Notes: generated from the letters alone by a model not told the origin. Positions 8,367 through 17,582 are shown, numbered from the stretch's first letter. The stretch is 64,000 nt of DNA from M3007 sp964621185 (GCA_964621185.1 CAZULM010000006.1:1-64000); one strand, 5' to 3'. Translations and numbers: made by a program.

Positions 8367-10877
8367 ATGAAACTTCGCCACACTTTTTTCCTGCTCCTAA
8401 TTTCGTTGGGGATTAATGCCCAGACAATATTCGTCAACAAAACTGCCCTTGGGTTGAACAACGGGACATCCTGGTTGGATGCCTACGTTTCTTTGGATGC
8501 GGCTTTGGCCGTTGCCCTCCCGGGCCAATCGATCTGGGTAGCTGCCGGTACCTACAAGCCGCAAACCCCGGCGCCAAACCACAGCTTCATCTTGGGCGGC
8601 GGGGTCAAAATGTATGGTGGTTTCGCTGGGACGGAGACTGCCATAAGCCAGAGAAATCTCGCAGGAAACCAAACAATCTTGAGCGGCGACATCCTTGGGA
8701 ACGACGTAGCCGGGAACTTTACCTTGAACCGAACGGATAATTCCAGGAACGTGCTGATCGCGGTGGTGCTGACGGAAAATACGGGCTGTGAGGTTGATGG
8801 ATTTACTATTTCCAATGGGAATACTTTGGTTGGGAGCACCAACCCCGAACTCTTACGCATGGGTGGCGGTTTGCTGGCTGGGGCAAAGGTCACAGTGCGC
8901 AACTGCAAATTCACCGCAAATTATGGTGAACTGGGCGCCGCGATGGCCGCTGTCGATGCCCTGAGCGACGGGGTGGTTATTGAATACTGTATATTTGAAG
9001 GCAACCAAGCTACCTCAAGCGGGATTTGCCTGCTCCGCAACACCCCGACCGGCACCGTCAAGAACACTATTTTCCGGAACAACCTGACCAACCGGGGTTG
9101 TCTCTACCCAAGCGCAACGACCGATATAAAAATAGAAAGCTGCCTGTTCGAGTCGAACAACGCCGGCACCAATTTTGGCGGCGCCATGTTCACCTGGCAG
9201 GCTTCTTACACGGTGACCAATTGTATTTTCCGGAAAAACAAGGCCGCCAACGCAGCTGGAATTTATATCGACAACCGAGATGGCGGCGATGTGGTCAACA
9301 TAAATAACTGCCATTTCGAGAACGATACCACAACAGGGTTCGGGGGCTCCGGCATTTACGCATGGCAGGCTACCTTCAACATGAAGAACTGCACCTTCAA
9401 GAACAACCATGCGCCCAACGCCGCTGCGGTCTATTGCAATGGCCGCGAATTTGACAGCTCCTTCAATATCGAGGATTGCACCTTTGAGGGCAATACCGCC
9501 AGCAACTATGGCGGCACGGCGATTTACAACAACAAGACAAACTACACCATGTCTGGCTGCATATTCAAAAACAACACTGCGCCGAGCTCAGGTGCGGCGA
9601 TTTACCACAGCGACACCACGGTGTTTGTGATCAACAACTGCTTGTTTGAAGGGAACAAAGGCAGCTATGCCGCAGCTGTGGCCAATTATGGCATCGGGTG
9701 CAAAGGCACATTCGATGGCTGCACCTTCAAAAACAACCAGGCGACCCAAGGCGGCGGAGCCTGCAGCAATGGTTTCAAAGCGGATATCCTGTACAAAAAC
9801 TGCGATTTCCTGGAAAACAAGGCTTCGTTTGGAGCAGCCATCTTTACCCAAAACGACACCACGCGCCTGCGCGTGGACGGCAGCTATTTCGCCGATAACA
9901 ACGCCACCGGCACCGCAGGCTGTATCCTGGTAAACAGCCGTATCGCCGCCAGCATCAAGAACAGCACTTTTTTCCAAAACACCGGCGGGACAGGTGGCGC
10001 CATCAGCGCCAACGGCGACAGCCTGGTGATCATCGACAAATGTTCGTTCCTGGAAAACATCTCAACCACCCAAGGCGGGGCCATCAACTTCAACAACGCC
10101 AAATCAAACCTGACCAACTGCCTTTTTGCCAAAAACGTGAACACCGGCGCCGCCGGCGGGGCCATCATCTGCAACGCCTCCGACAACACCACCAGTGTTG
10201 TGAAGGCTGTGAACTGCACCTTCGCCGATAATTTTGCGGCCATCGGCGCCGGCATCGCGCAGTGGGAAGGCCCCTTGGGCGATGCCAAACTGAGCCTGCT
10301 CAACTGCCTTTTCCAAAATACCGACGGCGACAACTACGCCATTGAAGAAGGGATGCCCGAGGTGATTTCCTTGGGCGGCAACCAGAGCAGTGACGCGACC
10401 CTCGAACTGTCGCTGACAGCCAGCAAAGACCTGAACAATACCAGCAACAACTTCCCCGATGCCGACAGCAACAACTATGCGCCCTCCACCGACTCCCCCG
10501 CAGCCGATGGCGGCGTTGCCGCCGGCGCACCTACAACAGATATCAATGGGGTTTCCAGGGCCGGCACTCCTGATGTGGGCTGCTATGAGGTGAAAACGAG
10601 CGGCACAAACAACCCCGGGCTGAAAATTGAGCCGCTTCAGTTTGCGCCAAACCCGGCTGTGGAACAGACGCTATTATCCCTCTCCAGCAGGAGGTTGGGC
10701 AGGCTCCAAATTTCGGTTTGGAACCAGCTGGGGCAGCAAGTATTGGATTTTATCGCAGAAAAGACGGGCGAAGCCTTCAGTTTCCCGCTCAATGTCGGCC
10801 ACCTGCCAACGGGCAACTACAAAGTCCAGGTACGCTCCGGGGCGGAGGTATTTGAGGGAGCCTTTGTAAAATCTTGA
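8367..10877 (+). CDS. Right-handed beta-helix repeat protein with T9SS sorting domain
   Basis: The ATG at 8367 gives MKLRHTFFLLLISLGINAQ, a good signal peptide. The body (residues ~20-720) is a polymorphic outer-membrane protein-like beta-helix with many imperfect ~25-40 residue turns of the type NCxFxxNxAxxxGGAIY, which also produce DNA repeats that should not be taken for a CRISPR array. A choice-of-anchor Q-like ending (DINGVSRAGTPDVGCYE) precedes a T9SS type A tail (IEPLQFAPNPAVEQTLL...GNYKVQVRSG). Probably a surface or secreted adhesin-like protein or polysaccharide-binding helix. No catalytic residues could be assigned. Confidence 0.88.
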   Translation: MKLRHTFFLLLISLGINAQTIFVNKTALGLNNGTSWLDAYVSLDAALAVALPGQSIWVAAGTYKPQTPAPNHSFILGGGVKMYGGFAGTETAISQRNLAGNQTILSGDILGNDVAGNFTLNRTDNSRNVLIAVVLTENTGCEVDGFTISNGNTLVGSTNPELLRMGGGLLAGAKVTVRNCKFTANYGELGAAMAAVDALSDGVVIEYCIFEGNQATSSGICLLRNTPTGTVKNTIFRNNLTNRGCLYPSATTDIKIESCLFESNNAGTNFGGAMFTWQASYTVTNCIFRKNKAANAAGIYIDNRDGGDVVNINNCHFENDTTTGFGGSGIYAWQATFNMKNCTFKNNHAPNAAAVYCNGREFDSSFNIEDCTFEGNTASNYGGTAIYNNKTNYTMSGCIFKNNTAPSSGAAIYHSDTTVFVINNCLFEGNKGSYAAAVANYGIGCKGTFDGCTFKNNQATQGGGACSNGFKADILYKNCDFLENKASFGAAIFTQNDTTRLRVDGSYFADNNATGTAGCILVNSRIAASIKNSTFFQNTGGTGGAISANGDSLVIIDKCSFLENISTTQGGAINFNNAKSNLTNCLFAKNVNTGAAGGAIICNASDNTTSVVKAVNCTFADNFAAIGAGIAQWEGPLGDAKLSLLNCLFQNTDGDNYAIEEGMPEVISLGGNQSSDATLELSLTASKDLNNTSNNFPDADSNNYAPSTDSPAADGGVAAGAPTTDINGVSRAGTPDVGCYEVKTSGTNNPGLKIEPLQFAPNPAVEQTLLSLSSRRLGRLQISVWNQLGQQVLDFIAEKTGEAFSFPLNVGHLPTGNYKVQVRSGAEVFEGAFVKS

Positions 10878-10921
10878 GGTGTTCCCCATTGGCTTGGGCT
10901 TCAAAACCAAAAGACCACCAT

Positions 10922-10960
10922 AAACAAGAGCCATCCCGAATTTCGGGATGGCTCTTGTTT
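10922..10960. terminator. Bidirectional intrinsic terminator
   Basis: A near-perfect 19-bp palindrome: AAACAAGAGCCATCCCGAA at 10922-10940 pairs with 10942-10960. It lies between the convergent beta-helix and peroxidase genes. The ends are AAAC/GTTT with a following TATTT, so it should work in both directions. Confidence 0.8.
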
Positions 10961-10996
10961 ATTTAACAGGTTTGAAAAAGGCCGCTGAAAAGCGCC

Positions 10997-12349
10997 TTAT
11001 TTACAGCCCATCTCGATTTTTGAAAGCGCATCGTTGTTTGGGAAGCAATTCCCCGACATCGTTTGGTCTGGCGCGTACCGCTCCAAATTCGGGTCGTACA
11101 AGCCATTTTCCAGGAACTCGACAAGATCGTCAATCTCTTCGCTGGTGAGGCCTAGTGGCCGGAAAAAGCCAGAGATTTGGTCGAGCGGCACGTCCGGGTT
11201 TTCCGGAATGGCATTGTTGAAATACTCGACCACTTCACGCAGGCTTGTTTTGCTGGCGCCGTGAAAGTAGAACCCGACATTTTTCAGATTGTAGAGCTGA
11301 GGCACTTTGTACTTGTGCATGTCTTCGGCGCGCCCTGTAAAGCCGCCCCGGCCAAAATTGCGTTTGTCGGGCGGTCCGGTCCTGAACACTTCATATCCGC
11401 TTTGGAACAGGTTCTTGACCCCCAAGGCAAAGAACTGGTGCGGGTCGCTGTTCAAGGAAGGGCTGTTGTGGCAGTTCACGCAACCGGCTTTGTCAAAGAA
11501 AAGGATGGCGCCCCTTTTTTGCTGGTCGGTCATGGCCGTCTTGTCGCCGCGGAGGTAAAGCTGGAACGGCGCTCGGTTGGTCAGGATGGTGCGGAAATAA
11601 GCTGCGATGGCAAAAGCGCCTGTTTCCAAAGTATAGCGTTTTTCAACCGGGATTTCGGGGAACGCAGCGTCGAACATGGCTGTGTAGCCCAAGGAATCGG
11701 TCACCGCTTTGTTGATGACCTGCCGGTGCACGATCAGGGCCCGCGCGTTGTTGGCCTCCAAGCCTTTTAGTCCCTTAAAGTTTATCGCAATGAGGGTGTC
11801 TTGGTTCCAAACGCCTTCCGTGCCCAGGTTGGAGTCGAAGGAGCCGAAGTTGCCTGCCCACAAGGCGTTGGAAACGTAGGTGAGGTTGATGGTCGGGAGC
11901 GGGCGAGCGCCTTGGGCATCCACCTCGTCGCCCGTATAAAGCGGGTGCTTGGTGCGGGTTTCCCCGTGGTCGCCAAAACCGAGCGCCCCATCGGCGATGC
12001 CTTGGAAACGCCCTGCGGTAAAGCCCCTGGAAGGCACGTGGCAGCTGCTGCACGAATAGGCTTCCTTTGAAACGGAATACTTTGGCTCCAGCCCCAAGCC
12101 CGTTTCAAAAAACAGCATCCTTCCCAATTCCACCTTGGCAGCCGTCACCGGATTCTTTGCATCCTGATGCGGCAGGGAACCATAGTCCGTGCTTTCGGGC
12201 ATCCTGTAGCCCGAAAAAGAGCCTGTGGGGGACCGGTTGTCCAACAACTCGACAAGCTCCCGGTCGAGCGTCACGATAGGGTCGTGCACACAAGCCAGGA
12301 AATAACACATGGTCGCGATCAGCAAAAAAAATGTAAATGGTTTTTTCAT
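10997..12349 (-). CDS. Di-haem cytochrome c peroxidase / MauG-like lipoprotein
   Basis: A 450-residue protein with two c-type haem sites, C100-S-S-C103-H104 and C290-V-N-C293-H294, the spacing expected for the bacterial cytochrome c peroxidase/MauG family, which reduces H2O2 in the periplasm or oxidises protein or small substrates. The N-terminus MKKPFTFFLLIATMCYFLAC followed by VHD looks like a lipoprotein signal with the lipidated Cys at 20. The alternative is a plain signal peptide. The last Cys-containing stretch (GNCFPNN, EMGCK) is unusual but short. It is preceded by 224 nt of unannotated space and is not obviously in an operon. Confidence 0.9.
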   Translation of the reverse strand: MKKPFTFFLLIATMCYFLACVHDPIVTLDRELVELLDNRSPTGSFSGYRMPESTDYGSLPHQDAKNPVTAAKVELGRMLFFETGLGLEPKYSVSKEAYSCSSCHVPSRGFTAGRFQGIADGALGFGDHGETRTKHPLYTGDEVDAQGARPLPTINLTYVSNALWAGNFGSFDSNLGTEGVWNQDTLIAINFKGLKGLEANNARALIVHRQVINKAVTDSLGYTAMFDAAFPEIPVEKRYTLETGAFAIAAYFRTILTNRAPFQLYLRGDKTAMTDQQKRGAILFFDKAGCVNCHNSPSLNSDPHQFFALGVKNLFQSGYEVFRTGPPDKRNFGRGGFTGRAEDMHKYKVPQLYNLKNVGFYFHGASKTSLREVVEYFNNAIPENPDVPLDQISGFFRPLGLTSEEIDDLVEFLENGLYDPNLERYAPDQTMSGNCFPNNDALSKIEMGCK

Positions 12350-12573
12350 CCGCTAAGATTAACTTTAATTGGTGAATTGTGAACAGAACAATGCAGCCTT
12401 TCCCGAACGGAGCGGCAAGCACAAGTGTGAATTAAAGGCGGGGGGAGGTGTCAGCTAGCAGCTGGTACCGATGTAATCGGATTGCAAACTTAATGCCATG
12501 ATGCCAGAAACCGCAAATATTTTTGGATTATTAAGTCGATTCTAAGCTGCAAAGACCAAAATTGTAACTTTTC

Positions 12574-14283
12574 TTACAGTTGGCTGCGTAAAACCAGCGT
12601 TTCAAACGGCAACAATGCTGCTGTACCGCCGGCAAACACCTGTTTGGCGCCGAGGTTGCACAGCGCTTCAAAACGGGAACCCTGGTTCTTGAAGCGGATG
12701 CTGTACACATCCTTTTGCAGCTTGCTGACCTCCTCGACAAGGCTCCCGCGCAGGTCGAGCGCCGATTCCAATTCTGACAGCTGTTCTGGCGAATAGGCGC
12801 CCAAATCGTCGGAAGTGAACAGCAAGCAGCCGAGCAAGACATTGATTGTGAGCAAAGTATGTTGCTGTGCGGGCGAGAGCCGTTGTTTTTCGCTGCGCAG
12901 GATAAACACATCAGGGTCGTTGAGAAAACCCTTGCCATTGAGCTGCCATCGCCCCAGTGTGCTGCGCAACGACGCGATGCTGCTCACCCGTTCCCGGTAC
13001 CGCAGCCAGGCCAACAGGCCATGCTCCCATTTCAAGTGGACGTCGCCGCCAATGCGGCAAAAATCTGCCTGGCCGAAACAGGCGCCCAACGGCGCCCCGC
13101 AGGCAAGTATCTGGCGCTTGCCTGCCAGCGTGCGCAGGAATTCCATCGCTTCCCACATCACCGCGCCACGGGTTTTCCCAGCGGGGGGCGCCAGGCAAAC
13201 GGCAAAGAGGAAATCGAGCTTCAAGAGCTCATAGCCCCATTTGTCGAGCACGGTATGGAACACACCGCTCAGGTAGTCCCGCACCCCTGTGTTGTAAAAA
13301 TCGAGGGCGTGGTACCAACCGCCCCACATCGGGTTCCAGCCTGCTTTTATAGGTTTCCCATGGGCGTCCTTGAGCAGCCATTCCGGGTTGCGGCGCGCCA
13401 GTTCAGATTTTGCCGAAGCCACGAACGGCGCCAGCCAAAGCCCAGGGCTCAGCCCTTTTCCCCTGATTTTTGCCGCCATGGCGCCCATTCCATCCGGGAA
13501 AGCCGGCTTAACGGAAAACCAGTCGCCCACGGCTGTTTGCCAGCCATCGTCAATTTGGAAATACCGGAACGGGAGCCCGCTCTGGCTCAGGGTTTCAAGG
13601 TCTTGGCCGAGAACCTCGGATGAAATACGGGTAAAGTGCCGATACCAGCTCGTCCAGCCCAGGGCAGGTTGTGCCGGCAGCATTTCCAAGCCCATCGCCT
13701 GGAACCAGGCATCAAACACGTCCTGCTCGGTACTTTCCCCTATCCACATATCCAGTGCGGGAAATGAGTGGCCAAGGGCCAGGGTATCTATATCCTTGCG
13801 GACTGTCAGAATATTGCTGGCGGCATCGAACAGGAAAAGGGTGAAGCCGGTGCGCTCGCTCAGAGAGCCTGCGAGCAACGTGGAGCCTGGTTTCTTAAAA
13901 TAGGTATAGCTCCAGGAATGAAGCTTCCCGCGCCCTCTTGGAATGCCGACAATATGTTCATCGCCCGAATACCCCAGGTGTTTGCGTGCGATGCCCCGCA
14001 ACCCCGCAATGGGCTCGTCTAAGTCGTATAGCCTGCTCTCGCTCCACGATTGGTAGCCGTTGGCAAAAAAACGCGTGCCTAAAGGTGTCGGCACCTCGAA
14101 TGCCAAGGCCAAGCCCTCCAACTGGATATCCTGCTTTGGGTGCAGGAACACCGACCAGTGTTGCCCGCCGTTCACGGCTTCCTGCCGGAAATCAACAAAA
14201 ACCTCGTCGAAGGAGTTCGACTTGTCGGGGAACAGCTGCTGCGTTTTGCCGTCGTAGGAAATGGTGGCTTGTCGAAAGTGCAT
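12574..14283 (-). CDS. GH36-type alpha-galactosidase
   Basis: A 569-residue protein without a signal peptide, so probably cytoplasmic. The GH36/GH-D clan signature is visible: LGWTSWYRHF near 209, FRYFQIDDGWQ near 240, the nucleophile D357 in LLKLDFLFA, and the likely acid/base D414 in CRIGGDVHL. It hydrolyses terminal alpha-galactosides such as melibiose or raffinose-type sugars. Its start lies only 6 nt after the rnpA stop codon, so it appears to be co-transcribed with the RNase P protein gene, an unexpected operon partner. The exact substrate is inference; a related specificity (alpha-N-acetylgalactosaminidase) cannot be excluded. Confidence 0.88.
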   Translation of the reverse strand: MHFRQATISYDGKTQQLFPDKSNSFDEVFVDFRQEAVNGGQHWSVFLHPKQDIQLEGLALAFEVPTPLGTRFFANGYQSWSESRLYDLDEPIAGLRGIARKHLGYSGDEHIVGIPRGRGKLHSWSYTYFKKPGSTLLAGSLSERTGFTLFLFDAASNILTVRKDIDTLALGHSFPALDMWIGESTEQDVFDAWFQAMGLEMLPAQPALGWTSWYRHFTRISSEVLGQDLETLSQSGLPFRYFQIDDGWQTAVGDWFSVKPAFPDGMGAMAAKIRGKGLSPGLWLAPFVASAKSELARRNPEWLLKDAHGKPIKAGWNPMWGGWYHALDFYNTGVRDYLSGVFHTVLDKWGYELLKLDFLFAVCLAPPAGKTRGAVMWEAMEFLRTLAGKRQILACGAPLGACFGQADFCRIGGDVHLKWEHGLLAWLRYRERVSSIASLRSTLGRWQLNGKGFLNDPDVFILRSEKQRLSPAQQHTLLTINVLLGCLLFTSDDLGAYSPEQLSELESALDLRGSLVEEVSKLQKDVYSIRFKNQGSRFEALCNLGAKQVFAGGTAALLPFETLVLRSQL

Positions 14284-14289
14284 GGTTTT

Positions 14290-14682
14290 TTAATTTGATG
14301 GATAGGGAAACTTCCGCACCAGCTTCCGCATCCCCGCATCGATCTCCGAATAGGGCAATGGCTCCTTCGCGATATAGGTTATCATCAGGGAAACATGCTT
14401 TTGCCGCTTGGCAAGTTCTTGGTAAAATTCATCCTTGTGCAGCCGATATGCCTCCCGCATCTGGCGCTTGAGCCGGTTGCGCTGCACGGCGGTCTTGAAA
14501 TTGCGCTTGGAAGCTGTGAAGGCTGCCGTCGCCATGCCCGGCTCGCCCGCCGTGGATTCCGTCCAAACTACGCGCAAGGGGTAGGCCACAAACGACTGCC
14601 CACCCTTGAACAGGGAAGCAATGATCTTGCGGCTCTTGAGCCGCTCTTGTCTGTCGAATGAAATGCCGGATTTGTTCCTCAC
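14290..14682 (-). CDS. rnpA: Ribonuclease P protein component
   Basis: A 130-residue basic protein with the family signature RNRLKRQMREAYR near residue 72 and the upstream SFxAYPLRVVW segment. It is the protein subunit of RNase P, which trims the 5' ends of tRNA precursors. The start is taken as GTG at 14682 because no in-frame ATG lies nearby and the sequence from KSGISFDRQERLKS is family-like. The start codon lies at the edge of a partial copy of a dispersed repeat (14678-14734), so the upstream region has been rebuilt by that repeat. rpmH is the usual partner upstream, but here 277 nt including a strong hairpin separate them. Confidence 0.93.
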   Translation of the reverse strand: MRNKSGISFDRQERLKSRKIIASLFKGGQSFVAYPLRVVWTESTAGEPGMATAAFTASKRNFKTAVQRNRLKRQMREAYRLHKDEFYQELAKRQKHVSLMITYIAKEPLPYSEIDAGMRKLVRKFPYPSN

Positions 14683-14734
14683 GCCATCAGGTTTTGTGCT
14701 AGCTAATGTTTGTTACCAATTCAAAATCTGTTAT
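14678..14734 (+). repeat. Half copy of the dispersed ~100-bp repeat
   Basis: The words CTCACGCC, GGTTTTGTGC and CCAATTCAAAATC match the left half of the complete copies at 14740, 27859 and 46368. The copy stops before the conserved right half and abuts the complete copy at 14740, giving a partial tandem duplication. Its left edge overlaps the rnpA start codon. Confidence 0.7.
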
Positions 14735-14739
14735 AGCTT

Positions 14740-14840
14740 ACTCCGCCAGCTTTTGTGTATTCTGATGTTTGTAATCAATTCAAAATCAGCTGAATCAATC
14801 AGTGCCAATCACAAAAATCAGGCGAATCATGGTATAGTTT
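14740..14840 (+). repeat. Dispersed ~100-bp repeat, copy 1
   Basis: A complete copy: left block TCCGCCAGCTTTTGTG, middle GTAATCAATTCAAAATCAGC, and a highly conserved right end AATCACAAAAATCAGGCG followed by AATCATGGTATAG. The same order of blocks occurs at 27859-27959, 46368-46470 and, reversed, at 28498-28600. It lies between rpmH and rnpA. Confidence 0.85.
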
Positions 14841-14884
14841 CCACGATGAGCGCAAAAGTATCCATTCCAATCGGTAGTTGGGAC

Positions 14885-14925
14885 AACAAAAACCCGTCCT
14901 GCAGTGTGTCACCACAGGACGGGTT
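14885..14925 (-). terminator. Intrinsic terminator or attenuator after rpmH
   Basis: An 11-bp perfect stem, AACCCGTCCTG at 14891-14901 and CAGGACGGGTT at 14915-14925, with a 13-nt loop. Read on the minus strand it is followed by a run of T interrupted by one G. It lies 35 nt past the rpmH stop and before rnpA, so it may set the ratio of L34 to RNase P protein. Confidence 0.82.
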
Positions 14926-14959
14926 TGGAATAAAAGGTTTAAGATGAGCCGGTGCTGAC

Positions 14960-15115
14960 TTACTTGAGGCGACGCTCGTCAGAAACCGTGAGTTTCTTGC
15001 GACCTTGTTTCCGGCGACGGGAAATAACCTTGCGGCCATTCTTGGTGGCCATGCGCTCCCTGAAACCGAGCTTATTCTTGCGGCTGCGCCGTGAAGGTTG
15101 GAATGTGCGTTTCAT
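14960..15115 (-). CDS. rpmH: 50S ribosomal protein L34
   Basis: A 51-residue, extremely basic protein beginning MKRTFQPSRRSRKNKLGF and continuing RERMATKNGRKVI, an unmistakable L34. It is a structural component of the large ribosomal subunit. The ATG at 15115 is certain from family comparison. A promoter matching the Bacteroidota consensus lies 44-73 nt upstream, and a hairpin terminator follows. rnpA is the next gene, as in most bacteria. Confidence 0.98.
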   Translation of the reverse strand: MKRTFQPSRRSRKNKLGFRERMATKNGRKVISRRRKQGRKKLTVSDERRLK

Positions 15116-15158
15116 CGCGTATCTCTTCTAATTGATGTCCTGTTCGAAAATGGGAGCG

Positions 15159-15188
15159 CAAAGGTAACTCTCTTTCCTTAAAAACAAA
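15159..15188 (-). promoter_or_regulatory. Bacteroidota-type promoter of rpmH
   Basis: On the minus strand, TTTG (15185-15188) is followed after 18 nt by TACCTTTG (15159-15166). This matches the Bacteroidota -33 TTTG / -7 TAnnTTTG consensus with near-ideal spacing. Transcription would start roughly 35-40 nt before the rpmH ATG. Confidence 0.8.
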
Positions 15189-15359
15189 GAACAAGGTTTG
15201 GATTTTTCAAAAAAACGGTCAAAAGTACCCGATGCGCCCCGCTGTTAACAAAAAATTTGCCTTAACGCGGACAATTAATGGGGTTAAAGTTGTTTTAATA
15301 CCCCCTGTTCTGTGAAACGAGCGCGACATTCCTTGTTTCTTTGCAGTCCAAAATATTTT

Positions 15360-17582
15360 ATGACCATGCGCAACAAGCTCTACATCCTGCTCACCCTTGT
15401 CCTGGCACTCTTTTTTGCTTCAGGCATTTCGGCCCAAAACCCGGTAAAATGGACTTTTTCGGCCAAAGACGCGGGCAATTGCCAGGTTGACCTGGTTTTC
15501 ACCGGCGACATACAGGATGGTTGGTACACCTATTCCCAGTTCCTGGAAAGCGAAGACGGGCCGATCGCGACATCCTTGACTTTCAGTCCGGGCGCCAACT
15601 ACAAACTAAAGGGCAAAGCCAAGGAATCGGGCGGTATCATCAAGGTGCACGACAATGTGTTCGACATGACGCTGACCAAGTTCAAGCACAACGCCGTCAT
15701 CACCCAGCGCATCGAAGTGAGCGACCCCAGCAAGCCCATCAGCGGATACATCACGTTTATGGCCTGCAACGAAGAGATGTGCCTGCCACCCCGCGACGTG
15801 GATTTTTCCTTTAAAATCCCTGCCCTGAGCAATTGTGGTGGCGGCGCTGTGCCATCGACGACACCGAACAGCAACGGCCAAGCCCCTGTCCCCGACAAAG
15901 CAGCCGGTTTGGAAACGCCTGCCACAGACAACCCAGCGGTAGAAACACAGGCAGCAGAACCGGCAATTGCCCCCCCGGCGCCTGATGGCCTGGTAGCGCC
16001 GGAAGACCCCAATTTCAAAGGTTTTTTTTTATCGAAGCGCCCTGAAATAAACGCCGCGCAATTTGTAGGCAACTGCAATGCGGAGGTTTCCAGCGGCAGC
16101 AGCAACGGCGCTTCCTGGGTGTCCATATTCCTGTTCTGCTTCCTGGGCGGCCTCATCGCGCTGCTCACCCCCTGTGTGTTCCCGATGATACCGATGACGG
16201 TGAGCTTTTTCGTGAAACGCTCCAAAGACCGCAAAACTGGCCTGCGCAATGCCTTTATTTATGCGTTCAGCATCGTTTTCATCTTTGTGGCGCTCGGCTC
16301 GGCGGTCACCGCAGCACTGGGCCCAACGGCTTTGAACGACATGAGCACCAACAAATGGTTCAACCTGGGCGTGTTTGCCCTGCTGGTGGTCTTTGCCTTT
16401 TCGTTTTTCGGTTTCTATGAAATCACGCTGCCCTCTTCCTGGGTGAACAAGAGCGATAAAATGGCCGACCGCGGCGGCCTGATCGGCACCTTTTTCATGG
16501 CCTTTACGCTGGTGTTGGTGTCTTTTTCCTGCACCGGCCCCATTGTCGGCACCTTGTTAGTGGAGGCTGCACGGAGTAACGCGGGCGCATCCTTGCTGGG
16601 CATCGTGCCGCTGAAGCCTGCCATCGGCATGTTCGGCTTCGGCCTGGGTCTGGCGTTGCCCTTTGGCTTGTTTGCCATGTTCCCTGGCTGGCTGAACTCG
16701 CTGCCAAAATCGGGCGGCTGGATGGACAACGTGAAAATGACCTTAGGTCTGGTGGAGCTCGCACTGGCCTTCAAGTTTTTCAGCACAGCCGACATGGCTG
16801 AACAATGGGGGCTGCTGAAGTTTGAGCCTTTCTTGGTTATCTGGTTTGCCATAGCGGCCATACTGGCGCTGTACCAATTTGGCGTACTGGGCTGGAAAGG
16901 GGCCAAAGGCAAGCCCGGAACGGTGCGTGCCGTGGTGGGACTTTCCTCCCTGGCATTCGCCCTGTATATTGGCTGGGGCTTGCTCAATTACCAATCCCTG
17001 TCGCTGTTGAGCGGACTTGCGCCGCCGGTGCACTACAGTTTCAAGCACAAGGCCGAGCCCGGCGCCAAGCACCACAATGGCCCCGGTTGCCCGCATGGCC
17101 TCGAATGCTTCCACGACTTTGATGAGGCGCTCGCCGAGGGAAAACGCCAGAACAAGCCGATTTTTGTGGATTTTACGGGCCACGGCTGCGTCAACTGTCG
17201 CAAGATGGAGGAAAACGTATGGCCATTGCCCGGCATCATCGAGCGCCTGCGCAACGACTACATCGTGGTCTCCCTCTATGTTGACGAAAAAGTGCGCCTC
17301 TTCCCAGACAATGACTTCGCCTACATGCTCGACCCCAAAACAGGTGAAAAGCTGCGCACCGTCGGCTCAAAATGGAGCGCTTTCCAGGTCAACAACTTCG
17401 ATGTGAGCGCACAGCCATACTACGTGCTGATGCACCACGACGGCAAAACCCTGCTGAACAAACCCACCGACTACCAGAACGGCCACGACCCAAAGGTGTA
17501 TAAGGCTTTTCTGGATTGCGGGCTGGAGAATTTCAAGCGGGTGAATGAGGGGGCGAATGAAGAACGGATTGGAGGGTTTTAA
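15360..17582 (+). CDS. dsbD: Thiol:disulfide interchange protein DsbD-like
   Basis: A protein of about 740 residues with the three parts of DsbD. First comes an exported N-terminal domain with the Cys pair CNEEMCLPP (near residue 138). Next is a CcdA-like membrane domain with redox cysteines in LTPCVFPMIP (C272) and FSCTGPIVG (C391). Last is a C-terminal thioredoxin-like domain with CVNC (C610/C613). It passes electrons from cytoplasmic thioredoxin to periplasmic disulfides or to cytochrome c maturation. The start is the ATG at 15360 (MTMRNKLYILLTLVLALFF), which gives a signal peptide; a GTG at 15312 is open but unlikely. A Pro/Ala-rich linker joins the first two domains. Confidence 0.93.
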   Translation: MTMRNKLYILLTLVLALFFASGISAQNPVKWTFSAKDAGNCQVDLVFTGDIQDGWYTYSQFLESEDGPIATSLTFSPGANYKLKGKAKESGGIIKVHDNVFDMTLTKFKHNAVITQRIEVSDPSKPISGYITFMACNEEMCLPPRDVDFSFKIPALSNCGGGAVPSTTPNSNGQAPVPDKAAGLETPATDNPAVETQAAEPAIAPPAPDGLVAPEDPNFKGFFLSKRPEINAAQFVGNCNAEVSSGSSNGASWVSIFLFCFLGGLIALLTPCVFPMIPMTVSFFVKRSKDRKTGLRNAFIYAFSIVFIFVALGSAVTAALGPTALNDMSTNKWFNLGVFALLVVFAFSFFGFYEITLPSSWVNKSDKMADRGGLIGTFFMAFTLVLVSFSCTGPIVGTLLVEAARSNAGASLLGIVPLKPAIGMFGFGLGLALPFGLFAMFPGWLNSLPKSGGWMDNVKMTLGLVELALAFKFFSTADMAEQWGLLKFEPFLVIWFAIAAILALYQFGVLGWKGAKGKPGTVRAVVGLSSLAFALYIGWGLLNYQSLSLLSGLAPPVHYSFKHKAEPGAKHHNGPGCPHGLECFHDFDEALAEGKRQNKPIFVDFTGHGCVNCRKMEENVWPLPGIIERLRNDYIVVSLYVDEKVRLFPDNDFAYMLDPKTGEKLRTVGSKWSAFQVNNFDVSAQPYYVLMHHDGKTLLNKPTDYQNGHDPKVYKAFLDCGLENFKRVNEGANEERIGGF

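Noticed and set aside
9000..10300. Regularly spaced similar DNA units that might suggest a CRISPR or tandem array
   Set aside because: They are codons for the NCxFxxNxA turns of a beta-helix protein in one open frame, with variable spacing and no identical direct repeats.
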